50,929 nt of DNA from Fischerella muscicola PCC 7414 (GTDB lineage: Bacteria; Cyanobacteriota; Cyanobacteriia; Cyanobacteriales; Nostocaceae): NCBI RefSeq assembly GCF_000317205.1, contig NZ_AJLK01000057.1, positions 1 to 50,929 on the forward strand, written 5' to 3'. The stretch's first letter is position 1, and the number at the start of each line of letters is the position of its first letter. The notes below the pieces were generated by a model, which saw nothing but the letters and a program-made list of their open reading frames with translations, was not told where the DNA came from and searched no databases. The position numbers and the translations under genes were made by a program. Positions 17,738-25,870 of this stretch are shown here, piece after piece.

Positions 17738-18361
17738 TTGAATCCTACTATTGACATAAATTCTTTATTCAATCTAGATACACTGATTGAATTTCTATTG
17801 GGGATTAGTTTGAGCGCGGCAGCTGGCTTTAGAGTATTTGTACCACTATTAGTATTGAGTGCGGCTTCGGTATTTGGACATTTTGATTTGCCACCAGACT
17901 TTGATTGGTTGGAAACACCTCAAGCCTTTATTGTATTCACAGCTGCTTGTTTGCTGGAAATTATTGGATACTACATTCCTTGGCTAGATCATCTGCTAGA
18001 TACTGTTGCCACGCCTGCTGCATTTATTGCTGGGACAATTGTAGCAGCATCGGTTGCCCCGGAAATGAATCCCTTGGTGCAATGGACGTTAGCTTTAATC
18101 GCAGGTGGTGGCAGTGCAGGGTTAACCAAGGTATTAATGAATATCTTACGGATCACCTCTACAGGCGTCTCAGGCGGATTAACTAATCCAGTTGTGTCAA
18201 CCATTGAGTTGGTGATTGCAATTGCACTATCTGTATTAGCGATCGCTTTACCAGTGGTAGCAGGAACTATCGTCATTGGTTTTCTAATATTTGCTGTTCA
18301 AAGCATCTGGAAGTTCTTCAAAAGAAAACCATCTTCCCAGCCTAATGAAAACGTCATTTAG
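17738..18361 (+). CDS. DUF4126-family membrane protein
   Basis: 207 residues with about five hydrophobic helices; GISLSAAAGFRVFVPLLVLS at the start and GLTNPVVSTIELVIAIALS near the end are DUF4126-like. The start is TTG at 17738, supported by a strong AGGAGGA five bases upstream; no ATG occurs in frame near it. The C-terminus is short, basic and probably cytoplasmic. A terminator hairpin lies about 130 bp downstream, so the gene seems to be transcribed alone. Function unknown. Confidence 0.72.
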   Translation: MNPTIDINSLFNLDTLIEFLLGISLSAAAGFRVFVPLLVLSAASVFGHFDLPPDFDWLETPQAFIVFTAACLLEIIGYYIPWLDHLLDTVATPAAFIAGTIVAASVAPEMNPLVQWTLALIAGGGSAGLTKVLMNILRITSTGVSGGLTNPVVSTIELVIAIALSVLAIALPVVAGTIVIGFLIFAVQSIWKFFKRKPSSQPNENVI

Positions 18362-18487
18362 AACTACTGAGAACTGTGATTGCTATCACAATGCTGCTTA
18401 ATTTAAATTCCCATCTTGCGGGTGAGCCTTTGCGAAATTGGCATAGCTAATATCAAAGAGCCATAGGGCAGATTATCCTCTGCCTTT

Positions 18488-18522
18488 AGCCCCCAATTCC
18501 TTTGGAGGGGGCTTTTATTTTT
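18488..18522 (+). terminator. Rho-independent terminator
   Basis: Stem AGCCCCC / GGGGGCT with a 12-nt loop, followed by TTTATTTTT. It is placed to end transcription of the DUF4126 gene. Confidence 0.8.
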
Positions 18523-18623
18523 GCTATTTTCTGAATTTGGGTCTAATACCATTTCTCCAAAAAATAACTACAAATGTTCTTAGTTTGTAGTCAGTACTTA
18601 AGTACTGGCTACGATCCATATGT

Positions 18624-18653
18624 TGTAAAGACGTGCCATGGCACGTCTTTACA
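18624..18653. repeat. Perfect 30-bp palindrome, core ACGTGCCATGGCACGT
   Basis: The arms extend the shared core to TGTAAAG on the left and CTTTACA on the right without a mismatch. Other copies with the same core are at 10795-10816, 27061-27089 (imperfect) and 39300-39321. It stands alone in a 500-bp gene-free stretch (18362-18862) whose remainder is AT-rich and holds no other recognisable element besides the terminator. Confidence 0.85.
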
Positions 18654-18862
18654 CTTTTAAGAATTGTTAGAAGTTAAGTAATATCACTTATGTAAATCAT
18701 TTGTATATAAACTTATCAAAAAGTAGTTATGAAGAAAATTTTTGTGAGCGGTCTTTGACTATCGCAACTATATAGGTAATACCCCAATTACCCATTACCG
18801 ATATGGGCGGACATAATATAAATTAATCCTGTTATTTATTAGTAATAACAACATTAACAAAA

Positions 18863-20029
18863 ATGCTAACTTCTCAAATTCAAGAAAATTTAGATTTAAG
18901 TCAATCAATACATTACCCTATTAATCACGTCTTCGTATTTTTGGAAATTTTTTCCTGTGAAGGTGGGATTCAATCTTATGTCAAGGATATTTTTCAAGCC
19001 TATTTGGCATTAACAAAACCAATACATGCAGATATATTTATATTACGTGATGCCTCTGGTTGCACAAATCCTTTTGCATCTGAACGTTGCCAGTTTCATT
19101 ATTTTAAATCTTCGTCTCCCCAATTAGGACGAGCAAAAATAACGATCGCATTACTCACTCACCTTATCCGCCGCCGACCCCAGCATGTTTTTTGTGGTCA
19201 TATCAAGCTAGCGCCTTTGGTAGGAATGCTGTGTCAATTTCTGGGAATTCCTTATACTGTAATCACTTATGGTAAAGAAGTTTGGCAACCATTACCAAAG
19301 TCGATGCAATCTAGCCTGCAAAAAGCAGCACAAGTTTGGACAATCAGCCGCTACACTCGTGAAGTTGCCTGTAGTGCCAATCATCTTAATCCTGATCGCG
19401 TCAAAATTTTACCCTGTGCTGTGGATGGCGATCGCCTCACGCCTGGAGACAAACCAGCTAATCTAATAGAACGCTATAGTTTACAAGGAGCGAAAGTATT
19501 AATGACTGTAGCGCGGTTGTGGTCTGGTGATATTTACAAAGGTGTAGATATTACAATTCAAGCCTTACCACATATTGCTCAAGTTTTCCCACAAGTGAAA
19601 TATTTAGTAATAGGTCGTGGTGATGATCAACCCCGTCTGGCCAAGTTAGCACAAGATTTGGGAGTGAGCGATCGCGTTGTGTTTGCTGGTTTTGTACCCA
19701 CAGAAGAACTCGTGGAACACTACCGCCTAGCTGATGCCTACATTATGCCTTCTCAAGAAGGGTTTGGTATTGTCTATTTAGAAGCAATGGCCTGTGGTGT
19801 ACCCGTGCTATCTGGTGATGCTGATGGTTCAGCCGAACCATTGCAGGATGGTAAACTCGGATGGCGAGTCCCACACCGCGATCCTGATGCTGTGGCTGCG
19901 GCTTGTATTGAAATCCTCAAAGGCGAAGATCAACGTTGTAATGGTGAGTGGTTGCGAGAAATGGCGATCGCTAATTTTGGTATGGAAGCCTTTCAAAAGC
20001 GGTTACAACAGGAATTTTTGGCTTGTTAA
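18863..20029 (+). CDS. Glycosyltransferase, GT4 family
   Basis: 388 residues. The donor-binding half has VLMTVARLWSGDIYKGVDIT, then SDRVVFAGFVP, then MPSQEGFGIVYLEAMACGVPVLSGD, the E-x7-E motif of GT4 retaining transferases. The N-terminal acceptor half has EIFSCEGGIQSYVKDIF with the glycine-rich loop. It lies some 6.8 kb from the first glycan cluster and is followed by a strong bidirectional terminator, so it looks monocistronic. The acceptor is unknown; polysaccharide or glycolipid synthesis is likely. Confidence 0.85.
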   Translation: MLTSQIQENLDLSQSIHYPINHVFVFLEIFSCEGGIQSYVKDIFQAYLALTKPIHADIFILRDASGCTNPFASERCQFHYFKSSSPQLGRAKITIALLTHLIRRRPQHVFCGHIKLAPLVGMLCQFLGIPYTVITYGKEVWQPLPKSMQSSLQKAAQVWTISRYTREVACSANHLNPDRVKILPCAVDGDRLTPGDKPANLIERYSLQGAKVLMTVARLWSGDIYKGVDITIQALPHIAQVFPQVKYLVIGRGDDQPRLAKLAQDLGVSDRVVFAGFVPTEELVEHYRLADAYIMPSQEGFGIVYLEAMACGVPVLSGDADGSAEPLQDGKLGWRVPHRDPDAVAAACIEILKGEDQRCNGEWLREMAIANFGMEAFQKRLQQEFLAC

Positions 20030-20115
20030 TGATTTGTTGTTTGTTGGTAGTTGTTTGAAATTACAAACCAATATATCGATAAATAACTATTAACTATTAG
20101 ACTTCTTGCATGAAT

Positions 20116-20150
20116 CAAGAAAAAAAGAGCCAAAGGCTCTTTTTTTCTTG
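20116..20150. terminator. Bidirectional rho-independent terminator
   Basis: A perfect 16-bp stem (CAAGAAAAAAAGAGCC and its complement) with a 3-nt AAA loop. A-tract and T-tract flank the GC core on both sides, so it can stop transcription from the GT4 gene on the plus strand and from the TnpB element on the minus strand. Confidence 0.9.
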
Positions 20151-20214
20151 TTATACCATTTCACAAAATTCTTGATACAAATTCTCCCCCTTGTCCTCCT
20201 TGCCGCTAAATTTA

Positions 20215-21476
20215 TCAGACATATATTGAAAGGGTATTATCAGGGTGAACTACCCAAACCCGCTTACGCGCTTGGTTTGGGCTTCTGTACTCATAGGCGA
20301 GTGCCGCAACGAGTGACTTTCGCCCTAGTTTTGGTCTTACCTCCCCTCCTACAGCAGAAACGGCTGAACCTTCCGCCTTTAGCCATCTGATTCCCTCTGC
20401 TCTAATATTTATTGCTGCGTTTCTATCCCTATCATGATCAGTGCCGCAGTGAGGACAAGTCCACTCCCTAACATCTAGTGGTATCTCACCTATTTGATAG
20501 AAACAATTAGAACAGAGCTTGGAACTGGGGAATCATCTATCAACTTCTACTAACTTTCCACCCTTACGTTCTAGCTTATAAGCTAAAAAGTTAGTGAACA
20601 TTCCCCATCCACAATCAGATAAAGATTCGCGCAAATTGTGATTACGAACCATGCCCTTGACATTAAGATTCTCTACTATGACAGCAAGGCTTAGCTGACC
20701 AACTTGTGACTAAGTTTATGCAGAAAATCTTGCCGTGAGTTACTAACTCGCTCGTACACTTTGGCAACAACTTTACGATATTTATTTCTTGAATTACTTC
20801 CTTTTTGCTTACGTGCTAATTTTTTCTGCTTCCGCTTCAGGTTTCTTTCATGCTTGGCAATATGTTTAGGGTTGTCGTATTTAGAAACTTTTTCACCGTC
20901 AGTTACAACTGCAAAATGGTTCAAACCCAAATCAACGCCGTAAATCTTTCCTTCCGTAGTCGTGGGGGCATCCCCGTCCATTTCAGTCAGGATAGATGCA
21001 AAATACTTTCCTGATGGAGTTTTACTCACAGTCACAGTCTTGATTTTTCCCTCAATTGGTCTGTGGATTTTGGCTTTGACTATCCCAATGTTGCCGGGAA
21101 GTTTGACATTGCCATTTACAATTTTGACGTTTTGGGGATACTGAATTGACTGTTTGCCATGCTTAGATTTGAAGCGAGGAAATCCAGCACGTTTCTCAAA
21201 AAAGTTCTTATACGCAGTAATTAAGTTGAGTGTAGTAGCTTGTAAAACTTGGCTATAACAATCAGCCAACCATTTTGTATCTTCTGCTTTTTTGAGCTTT
21301 GGTAGAAGTGCGTTGAGTGCTGAACGACCAAGACCTTTTCCAGTTTCCTTGTAAGCCTCAATTGACTGATTTAGCGCAAAGTTCCACCACCATCTAGCAC
21401 ACCCAAATGTTTGTGCTAATAATGCTTGTTGCTCTTTACTTGGATACAAACGAACCTGAATAGCCTTGTGCAACAC
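20215..21476 (-). pseudogene. TnpB (IS200/IS605 group) with a frameshift and a nonsense mutation
   Basis: The intact part (21476 to 20691) has the TnpB N-terminus (IQVRLYPSKEQQALLAQTFG), WWNFALNQ, and the first RuvC acidic residue in YGVDLGLNHFAV. The frame stops at TAA (20691), but a neighbouring frame continues with AVIVENLNVKGM (RuvC Glu), then GKLVEVDR, a TGA at 20533-20535 where Trp is expected, then FPSSKLCSNC ... CPHCGTDHDRDRNAAINI with the zinc finger and the last RuvC Asp. Homology ends near 20215. The GTG start has AAGGAGG upstream. No tnpA (Y1 transposase) is present. Catalytic residues survive but two lesions block the product. Confidence 0.87.
20253..20281. repeat. Hairpin at the 3' end of the TnpB element
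   Basis: Stem CCCAAACC / GGTTTGGG with a 13-nt loop containing CGCTTACGCGC. In IS200/IS605 elements the right end carries such a hairpin and the guide-like reRNA overlaps the 3' end of tnpB. Its loop resembles that of the hairpin on the other side of the element. Confidence 0.6.
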
Positions 21477-21603
21477 TCAACATCACCTCCTTGTAGTTGT
21501 ATTCTCTCACAATACATATTTTACGATAAAATCTCCAATCAGAATATTTGTAAATTGTTCGGACACCCGCAAGGGGTGAACCTCTCAATTTACCTGCTAT
21601 CCA

Positions 21604-21633
21604 TCCCTACCCCGCTACGCGCTCGGGTAGGGA
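21604..21633. repeat. Hairpin on the 5' side of the TnpB element
   Basis: Stem TCCCTACCC / GGGTAGGGA with a 12-nt loop CGCTACGCGCTC. The loop matches the 3'-end hairpin almost base for base while the stem differs. It lies 128 bp upstream of the tnpB start and may mark the left end of the element. The remaining gene-free DNA from here to 22039 is AT-rich; apart from a 52-codon frame I see nothing in it. Confidence 0.5.
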
Positions 21634-21808
21634 CTTCCGCAGAATCTCGTTAAAATTATCTGTCTAAAAAATAATAAAAAATAACTGGAATAATGTTCAT
21701 TTATTACAAAAATCATTAGGCTGATAAATAAAATAAAAAAACTAGACTTCATTCTAATGGCAAAACTGAAACAGCTAGTAAATAGCTAGTAAACTCTAAA
21801 ATCTTCAA

Positions 21809-21967
21809 ATGAAGATAGCCTTGCTCGTAGACAATGTCTTGAAAATGAGTGAAAGGTGTAAAAATGTGGGATGTAGTCTAAGTCAAAGATTTGTAGAGTT
21901 AGAAGTTAAGATTGTTGTTCCACCGGAAGCCATATTGTTTTATGCTCAATTTTTAAGACAGATGTGA
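21809..21967 (+). CDS. Possible small ORF, 52 aa
   Basis: An ATG-started frame beginning MKIALLVDNVLKMSERCKNV, without a clear ribosome binding site, in the gap before the GT2 gene. The mix of hydrophobic and charged residues is protein-like, but I recognise no family, and the region could equally be non-coding. Confidence 0.2.
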   Translation: MKIALLVDNVLKMSERCKNVGCSLSQRFVELEVKIVVPPEAILFYAQFLRQM

Positions 21968-22039
21968 AAAAAGAAATAACTGCCATTTCCATCGTAATAA
22001 CATTACCTATTTCTTTTTCCAAATTTAGAGGATAATACA

Positions 22040-23044
22040 ATGTCAAAGCTTGTTTCGGTAATTATACCTTGCTTTAATGCCGCTAGATGGTTGGCACAGG
22101 CAATAGATAGCTGCTTGCAACAAACTTATCCTAATATCGAAATTATTGTCATTGATGATGGTTCAACTGATAATTCTTTAGAAATTCTCAAAAGTTATGG
22201 TAACAAAATCATCTGGAAAAGTTGCTCTCATAAAGGAGGAAATCACGCCAGAAATTTAGGCTTTGCTTTATCCAAGGGAGAGTATATTCAGTACTTGGAT
22301 GCAGATGACTACATCTTACCTGAAAAAATCGAAAGGCAAGTGCGCTTTTTAGAAAAAACAGGCGCAGATGTTGTTTATGGCGATTGGAGATACAAGCGTC
22401 ATTTACCCGACGGAACAAGTTATTTAGATAAAATTGAGATTGCGGGACTACAAGCAGATATTCTTGAATCTTTACTATTAGATTGGTGGACTGCTGTTGC
22501 TTCTTTACTCTATAGAAGAACGGCTGTAGAAAAAAGTGGTGGTTGGGATGAAGAATTAGCAGTCGCACAAGATAGAGATTTTTTCTTATCAGTTGTTATC
22601 AATGGTGCTAAAGTCTTATATCAACCAGGTTGCTATTCAGTTTACAGACGCTACGGTAATGTCACAGTTTCCAGTTCCTCAACAAGCCGCTGGATTCAAC
22701 ATCACTTTATGGTTTTAAAAAAAGCAGAAAATAAGCTATTGAAGTTGAACAAACTTGACGATAAATATCGTTATGCTATAGCTCAATGCTATTTTAATAT
22801 GTCTAGAGTGGCTTTGAAGCATAACTACTTTAAACTATACTTTAAGTTAGTCGAAGAAGTTTTAATCACCTACCCAGACTTTAAGAAGAAAAGTAGAAAA
22901 GCAATTTATATCTTTCTACAAAATATTTGTGGTTTTCGTCAGTCTGAAAGACTTGTCTTTTCTTTTCTTTTTACTCGCAAGGTTGTCCGTTTTACAATAA
23001 AACCTTTTGCACAAATTAAGAAATTAGGGCAAGTTAGTAGCTGA
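22040..23044 (+). CDS. Glycosyltransferase family 2
   Basis: 334 residues. GT-A fold motifs are clear: VSVIIPCFNAARWLAQAIDS, IIVIDDGSTDNS for the nucleotide, NHARNLGF, and YLDADD for the metal ion. The acidic catalytic-base region reads AVAQDRDFFLSV. The C-terminal ~100 residues are basic and helical without clear membrane segments, so the enzyme is probably peripheral. A GAGGAT sequence lies upstream of the ATG. It is likely involved in exopolysaccharide or O-chain synthesis; the sugar is not predictable. Confidence 0.87.
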   Translation: MSKLVSVIIPCFNAARWLAQAIDSCLQQTYPNIEIIVIDDGSTDNSLEILKSYGNKIIWKSCSHKGGNHARNLGFALSKGEYIQYLDADDYILPEKIERQVRFLEKTGADVVYGDWRYKRHLPDGTSYLDKIEIAGLQADILESLLLDWWTAVASLLYRRTAVEKSGGWDEELAVAQDRDFFLSVVINGAKVLYQPGCYSVYRRYGNVTVSSSSTSRWIQHHFMVLKKAENKLLKLNKLDDKYRYAIAQCYFNMSRVALKHNYFKLYFKLVEEVLITYPDFKKKSRKAIYIFLQNICGFRQSERLVFSFLFTRKVVRFTIKPFAQIKKLGQVSS

Positions 23045-23092
23045 GTAATCCGCCAATCAAATTGAATCGCTAGCAAAATCCTTGCACAAAAT

Positions 23093-23881
23093 TTATTCTA
23101 CTAACCATTGGGAAAAATCTTGCCCAAATTTGGAAAGTGATAATAGCTGAATACGTGGATCATTTTGGGTTGTAGTTTTTTCTAAGGGAGTGTTATAACC
23201 CCAATCTGCGAGGAAAAGTTTTACATCTTTGAGGTCTACTTGTTGGTCTACTAGTTGCAATGTTTTTAATCTGTCTTCCACAAACCAAACTGTTTCTTCT
23301 GGTACTTTGTATAATTGAATTAATTCTCGTAAAATTTCGTATTTAGGACGCTTCACTTCTTTACCAAAAATCTCTTTTGATCCTAGTTCTATCCCTTCTT
23401 GGTGCAATAACTGCTGGACAAAACGTCCTTCTTTTGTGGAGATAATATATAGTTTTGTTGTACTGGCACTAGTAGCTTTAAGTTTGTCAATTACACCTGA
23501 ATAAAATCGATGCAAACTCAACCAACCCTCTAAATCTGTAGCAATCCATTCATCGCGTAATTTGTCTAATTTGATGCTAATTTCTTTGGCATTCAGATGA
23601 TCTGCTAGCAAAATTTTCTGGTTAATACTGTGCCAATCTTGGAGAATTTCTGCTTCTGCAATTCCCTCTAACAAGGCTTTAACTAAAATAGGCATTTCCC
23701 AACCTGTTTCAATTACGGGTCTGAGTCGGTAAAATTGAGAAGCCAAACCATCTGGTGGCGTTTCGTGAGTAGGGAACCACACTTGGCAATAAGTACGCCA
23801 TGCTACCTCAAAATATTCAATTAACCCATCGCAAATTACACCATCAAAGTCTAGGGCGAGAATTGAGGGAATGTTTGCCAT
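23093..23881 (-). CDS. HAD-superfamily hydrolase
   Basis: 262 residues. Motif I is LALDFDGVICDG (nucleophile Asp and acid-base Asp), motif II is YIISTKEG (T in place of the usual S/T-N), motif III is a Lys in the KRPKYEIL region, and motif IV is VWFVEDRLKTL. The cap is helical and inserted after motif I, giving a C1-type HAD phosphatase. Substrate unknown; such proteins in cyanobacteria are annotated as haloacid dehalogenase-like. It is separated by 160 bp from the metal transporter genes and probably has its own promoter. Confidence 0.8.
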   Translation of the reverse strand: MANIPSILALDFDGVICDGLIEYFEVAWRTYCQVWFPTHETPPDGLASQFYRLRPVIETGWEMPILVKALLEGIAEAEILQDWHSINQKILLADHLNAKEISIKLDKLRDEWIATDLEGWLSLHRFYSGVIDKLKATSASTTKLYIISTKEGRFVQQLLHQEGIELGSKEIFGKEVKRPKYEILRELIQLYKVPEETVWFVEDRLKTLQLVDQQVDLKDVKLFLADWGYNTPLEKTTTQNDPRIQLLSLSKFGQDFSQWLVE

Positions 23882-23924
23882 TGTTTTTTGAGATTAATGT
23901 TGCTGTTGTCAGCTTAGCGTATTC

Positions 23925-23959
23925 ATGAATTCAAATTTCGCATTTTTATATGAATTCAT
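23925..23959. promoter_or_regulatory. Inverted repeat ATGAATTCA / TGAATTCAT
   Basis: Two perfect 9-bp arms with a 17-bp spacer, just upstream of the HAD gene on its 5' side and beyond the end of the metal permease gene. Each arm contains the palindrome GAATTC. It has the layout of an operator but matches no binding site I know, and it may be fortuitous in AT-rich DNA. Confidence 0.3.
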
Positions 23960-24042
23960 CGAAATAAATACTAGCCACAACAAAAAATTTCTAAATAACG
24001 AACACAGATAAATCATCGGTGTGTATCGGTGTATATTAATTC

Positions 24043-24897
24043 TCACTCTTGATTTTTTAAATTCTGTCTATGATTAAAAACACCATGTTGAGGACTAAAT
24101 AATAAAGCTAAGACGAATAATCCTGATACCACTAAAACGATCGCAGGCCCAGAAGGCAAATTATAAAAGTAACTTAAATACATGCCACTGATACTAGAAA
24201 TTACCCCAATTACTGCCCCTAATATCATGACTTCGTGTAGGCGTTGCACTAATAAATAGGCAGTAGCTCCTGGTGTAATTAATAGTGATAATACTAAGAT
24301 GACACCAACGGCTTTCATACTAGCGACTATTGTTAAAGCAATCAACAGCATGAGTCCAAAATTGAGGCGATTCACTGGTAAACCTGCTGCTTGGGCGCCT
24401 AAAGGATCAAAGGTGTAAAATAGCAGTTCTTTGTAGAGCAAAAAAACAACTATAAATACTATGGCTGCAATAATAGCTGTATCCCGTACATCCTGTATAG
24501 TCACGCCCAGAATATTACCAAAAAGAAAATGGTTGAGGTCAATTTTATTTTCTTTTTGAATAACAGTAATTAAAGTCACACCAAGGGCAAAAAATGCTGA
24601 GAATACTATTCCCATTGCTGCATCTTCTTTGATAGGCGATCGCATCCTGATCCAGGCGATGCATGTTGTACTCAAAACACCAGCAATGAAAGCCCCGATA
24701 AAGATGTTAGCACCCAACAAAAATGCGATCGCTAATCCAGGTAAAACCGAGTGACTGATTGCATCACCCAGCAAAGCCAGGCGTTGCACCATCAAGTAGC
24801 TACCCACAACCGCACATAACATCCCAACCAAAATGGCGATAATCAGCGATCGCTGCATAAAGCCATATTGTAAAGGCTCAATCAACGCTTCTAACAT
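24043..24897 (-). CDS. Metal ABC transporter permease (Mn/Zn/Fe type, ABC-3 family)
   Basis: 284 residues with eight to nine membrane helices. LMVQRLALLGDAISHSVLPG near the N-terminus and KAVGVILVLSLLITPGATA in the second half are hallmark segments of the ZnuB/MntB family. I choose the ATG ending at 24897, because AAAGGA precedes it by five bases; the upstream ATG at 24927 lies in ATGACAA heptamer repeats and would add ten repeat-encoded residues. With the ATPase encoded just upstream it makes the membrane part of a divalent metal importer. Confidence 0.87.
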   Translation of the reverse strand: MLEALIEPLQYGFMQRSLIIAILVGMLCAVVGSYLMVQRLALLGDAISHSVLPGLAIAFLLGANIFIGAFIAGVLSTTCIAWIRMRSPIKEDAAMGIVFSAFFALGVTLITVIQKENKIDLNHFLFGNILGVTIQDVRDTAIIAAIVFIVVFLLYKELLFYTFDPLGAQAAGLPVNRLNFGLMLLIALTIVASMKAVGVILVLSLLITPGATAYLLVQRLHEVMILGAVIGVISSISGMYLSYFYNLPSGPAIVLVVSGLFVLALLFSPQHGVFNHRQNLKNQE

Positions 24898-24975
24898 AGT
24901 TGTCCTTTGTTCTTTGTCATTTGTCATTTGTCATTTGTCATACCAATGACCAATGACCAATGACCAATGACTAAA
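24898..24975. repeat. Heptamer array between metal transporter genes (ATGACAA, TTGGTCA)
   Basis: Minus-strand units TTGGTCA and then ATGACAA fill the 78 bp between the ATPase stop and the permease start. The array provides an extra in-frame ATG to the permease gene. Confidence 0.85.
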
Positions 24976-25794
24976 TTATGCAGCTTCTTTCCAAAAGATT
25001 ACATTACCATCGTAGGCACGAGACAAGTTTTCTTGTGTTAACACCTGTTGTCGAGAACCTGTAGCGATTAAGTCACGATTTAATAAAATCAATTCATCAA
25101 AATGAGAGATTGACTCACCCAAATCATGATTAACAACAAGAACTATTTTGCCAGCGGTGGTGAGTTCACTGAAGACTTCAAAAATTACTGACTGAGTTTT
25201 CTGATCGATACCTACAAAAGGTTCGTCAAAGCAAAAAATTTCTGCTTGCTGTGTTAAAGCACGTGCTAAGAACACTCGTTGTTGCTGTCCACCAGAAAGC
25301 TGTCCGATGGGGCGATTACGGTATTCACTCATGCCTACTCGTTCTAGTGCAGTTTTTGCTACTTGGCGACTCACTGTACTAAATCCGCGTAACCAACCTG
25401 TTTTTTTCACTCTTCCCATCATCACTACATCCCAAACAGTAGCGGGATAAGTCCAATCAATTTGACTGCGTTGGGGTACGTAGGCAACTTTATCTAGTTG
25501 CTGCATTAAGGGTTTACCTTTATACAGTATTTTGCCGCTACTGGGAACTAATCCCAACATGGCTTTCATTAGCGTACTTTTACCAGCACCGTTGGGGCCA
25601 AAAATACCTGTAAGTTTTCCTGGTTTGATGAGGCAATTTATATCCCTCAGGGCTTCCACTGCTCGATAATACACGCTTAAATGAGCAATGGTAATAGCAT
25701 TACTAGGATTATTTTCAAGAGTTTTGCTCTCTGCACTAAGCATTTCTACTGGTTTCTCTTGGGCTGGGGTTGGGTGTAAAAATAGCATTTCCAT
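24976..25794 (-). CDS. Metal ABC transporter ATP-binding protein
   Basis: 272 residues. Walker A is GPNGAGKST, the signature [15 protein letters not shown], Walker B FCFDEPFVGID and the switch His lies in VVNHDLG. The DEPFVGID form and VPQRSQIDWTYPATVWDVV are typical of Mn/Zn/Fe chelate-family importers (MntA/ZnuC/SitB). The N-terminal 30 residues precede the ABC fold and have no known role. The gene diverges from that of the binding protein and precedes the permease gene on the same strand. Confidence 0.88.
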   Translation of the reverse strand: MEMLFLHPTPAQEKPVEMLSAESKTLENNPSNAITIAHLSVYYRAVEALRDINCLIKPGKLTGIFGPNGAGKSTLMKAMLGLVPSSGKILYKGKPLMQQLDKVAYVPQRSQIDWTYPATVWDVVMMGRVKKTGWLRGFSTVSRQVAKTALERVGMSEYRNRPIGQLSGGQQQRVFLARALTQQAEIFCFDEPFVGIDQKTQSVIFEVFSELTTAGKIVLVVNHDLGESISHFDELILLNRDLIATGSRQQVLTQENLSRAYDGNVIFWKEAA

Positions 25795-25801
25795 AATTGT
25801 G

Positions 25802-25835
25802 TTTTTATAGTTCTTGCTTCAGCTTACTATAAAAA
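25802..25835. promoter_or_regulatory. Symmetrical divergent promoter/operator between ATPase and metal-binding protein genes
   Basis: A perfect inverted repeat: TTTTTATAGT (25802-25811) and ACTATAAAAA (25826-25835), spacer 14 bp, in a 76-bp divergent gap. Each arm contains TATAGT read outward on its own complementary strand, which is a plausible -10 hexamer. The element may be two back-to-back promoters, an operator for a metal-responsive repressor, or both. It does not match the Zur or Fur boxes I know. Confidence 0.55.
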
Positions 25836-25870
25836 TGAAAAGAAAATGAAAACATCTATAAGTAGGAATA

